In this document: one piece after another, positions 7,187-7,814 of the stretch | How positions within the stretch are numbered: the stretch's first letter is position 1 | How the letters are laid out: each line of letters opens with the position of its first letter | Assembly: GCA_021779695.1 (NCBI GenBank) | Contig: JAJYAE010000184.1 | Coordinates: forward strand, 872-8,685 | DNA length: 7,814 nt | Reading direction: 5' to 3' | Origin: Acidobacteriota bacterium | GTDB lineage: Bacteria > Acidobacteriota > Terriglobia > Terriglobales > Acidobacteriaceae | Position numbers and translations under genes: made by a program | Notes under the pieces: generated by a model | Told to the model about the DNA's origin: nothing | What the model saw: only the letters and a program-made list of their open reading frames with translations | Database searches by the model: none

Positions 7187-7215
7187 ACGCTATGCTGGTT
7201 GGCGATGCATGACAA
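7187..7215 (-). promoter_or_regulatory. Candidate sigma70-type promoter for the LolA-like gene and permease
   Basis: The minus strand has TTGTCA at 7215-7210 (five of six to TTGACA), a 17-bp spacer, and TAGCGT at 7192-7187 as a poor -10 that keeps the first TA and last T. It lies about 107 bp before the LolA-like start, in the divergent region shared with hypF. No equally good promoter for hypF is seen. Confidence 0.3.
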
Positions 7216-7230
7216 GTGTGTGAGCGGTGA

Positions 7231-7814
7231 ATGAGCAAGGAAACGGAAGTGGATCGGGGCCAGAGGCGGGTTCGCGCGCGGGTGCGGGGCGTGGTGCAGG
7301 GGGTGGGCTTTCGTCCCTTCGTCTATCGTCTGGCGGCAGAAGAATCACTGGCGGGCTGGATCGGTAACGATACGGAGGGGGTGACGCTTGAGATCGAGGG
7401 CGAACCAGCCCGCGTGGCGGCGTTCCTTGCACGCCTGCGAAGCGAGCTGCCGCCGATGGCGCGCATCGACGATGTGGCCGTGGACGAGTTGAACGCCACG
7501 GGGGAGACGGGCTTTCGAATTGTTGCGAGCGAAGTGCATGGCTCAGTGAGTACGGGGATTCCTGCGGATACTGCTACATGCGAAGACTGCTTGCGGGAAT
7601 TGTTTGATGTGAAGGACCGGCGCTACCGGTATCCATTTTTGAACTGCACAAACTGCGGACCGCGGTTCACGATCACGCGGCAGATTCCCTATGACCGGCC
7701 GCAGACATCGATGGAGGCGTTTCAGATGTGCGCAGAATGCCAGGCGGAGTATGACGATCCGGGCAATCGGCGATTCCATGCGCAGCCGAATGCATGCTCG
7801 ACATGCGGGCCGCG
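7231..7814 (+). CDS. hypF: HypF, carbamoyltransferase for [NiFe] active-site cyanide synthesis (5' part)
   Basis: The first 194 codons of hypF, open to the right edge. HypF uses carbamoyl phosphate and ATP to carbamoylate the C-terminal cysteine of HypE, the first step toward the CN ligands of the active-site iron. Visible parts are an N-terminal acylphosphatase-like domain with VQGVGFRPF (residues 22-30, catalytic R28) and WIGND (43-47, N46). Two Zn-finger units follow: C117/C120 with C139/C142, and C167/C170 with C189/C192. The characteristic RRFHAQPNAC stretch (180-189) is present. The YrdC and Kae1-like domains should follow outside the window. ATG 7231 is the first possible start, since an in-frame TGA lies directly before it; only a weak purine-rich sequence precedes it. 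It is transcribed away from the other genes. Confidence 0.95.
   Translation, partial: MSKETEVDRGQRRVRARVRGVVQGVGFRPFVYRLAAEESLAGWIGNDTEGVTLEIEGEPARVAAFLARLRSELPPMARIDDVAVDELNATGETGFRIVASEVHGSVSTGIPADTATCEDCLRELFDVKDRRYRYPFLNCTNCGPRFTITRQIPYDRPQTSMEAFQMCAECQAEYDDPGNRRFHAQPNACSTCGP

Noticed and set aside
7174..7196. hypF promoter made of TTGCAC and TATGCT
   Set aside because: The spacer is 11 bp, far from the usual 16-18 bp.
1..7814. Mobile elements, CRISPR arrays, tRNA or rRNA genes
   Set aside because: I saw no transposase or integrase motif, no regularly spaced repeats, and no RNA gene signature; nearly all of the window is explained by protein-coding genes.

Overview
The window is a hydrogen-metabolism locus from a GC-rich bacterium. 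Its core is a complete minus-strand operon for a cytoplasmic, NAD(P)-linked bidirectional [NiFe]-hydrogenase of the Hox (group 3d) type. The source organism cannot be fixed from sequence alone. The split HoxE/HoxF architecture, the compact operon and a LolA-like exported protein beside a NicO-type permease would fit Acidobacteriota, but this is a low-confidence inference.

Layout, left to right. Positions 1-53 hold the last codons of a plus-strand gene that converges on the hydrogenase operon. From 5349 down to 41 the minus strand carries hoxE, hoxF, hoxU, hoxY, hoxH and hoxW in transcription order. Four of the five junctions overlap by 4 nt (ATGA or GTGA) and the fifth has a 3-nt gap, so the six genes look like one translationally coupled unit. 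The 203-bp gap at 5350-5552 contains a 16-bp perfect inverted repeat of CRP/FNR type, spaced from a -10-like element as in class II activated promoters. This is the best candidate for the operon's control site. Upstream, still on the minus strand, lie a NicO/HupE-like six-helix nickel (or cobalt) permease (6377-5553) and an exported LolA-like protein (7080-6364), which overlap by 14 bp. A 150-bp divergent region separates these from the 5' part of hypF on the plus strand (7231 to the window end).

How the parts fit together: HoxH and HoxY form the hydrogenase module ([NiFe] site plus proximal [4Fe-4S] cluster). HoxU, HoxF and HoxE form the diaphorase module, with Fe-S relay, FMN and the NAD(H) site; the visible cysteine motifs predict three [2Fe-2S] and five [4Fe-4S] clusters over HoxE, HoxF, HoxU and HoxY. 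HypF starts synthesis of the cyanide ligands of the active-site iron, the permease may supply nickel, and HoxW removes the C-terminal tail of HoxH after nickel insertion. The LolA-like protein is the one member with no known place in this pathway. HypA-E are not in the window.

I do not see an undescribed multi-gene system. The observations most worth checking are the operator/promoter arrangement before hoxE, the LolA-like/permease pair, and the choice of the hoxF start.
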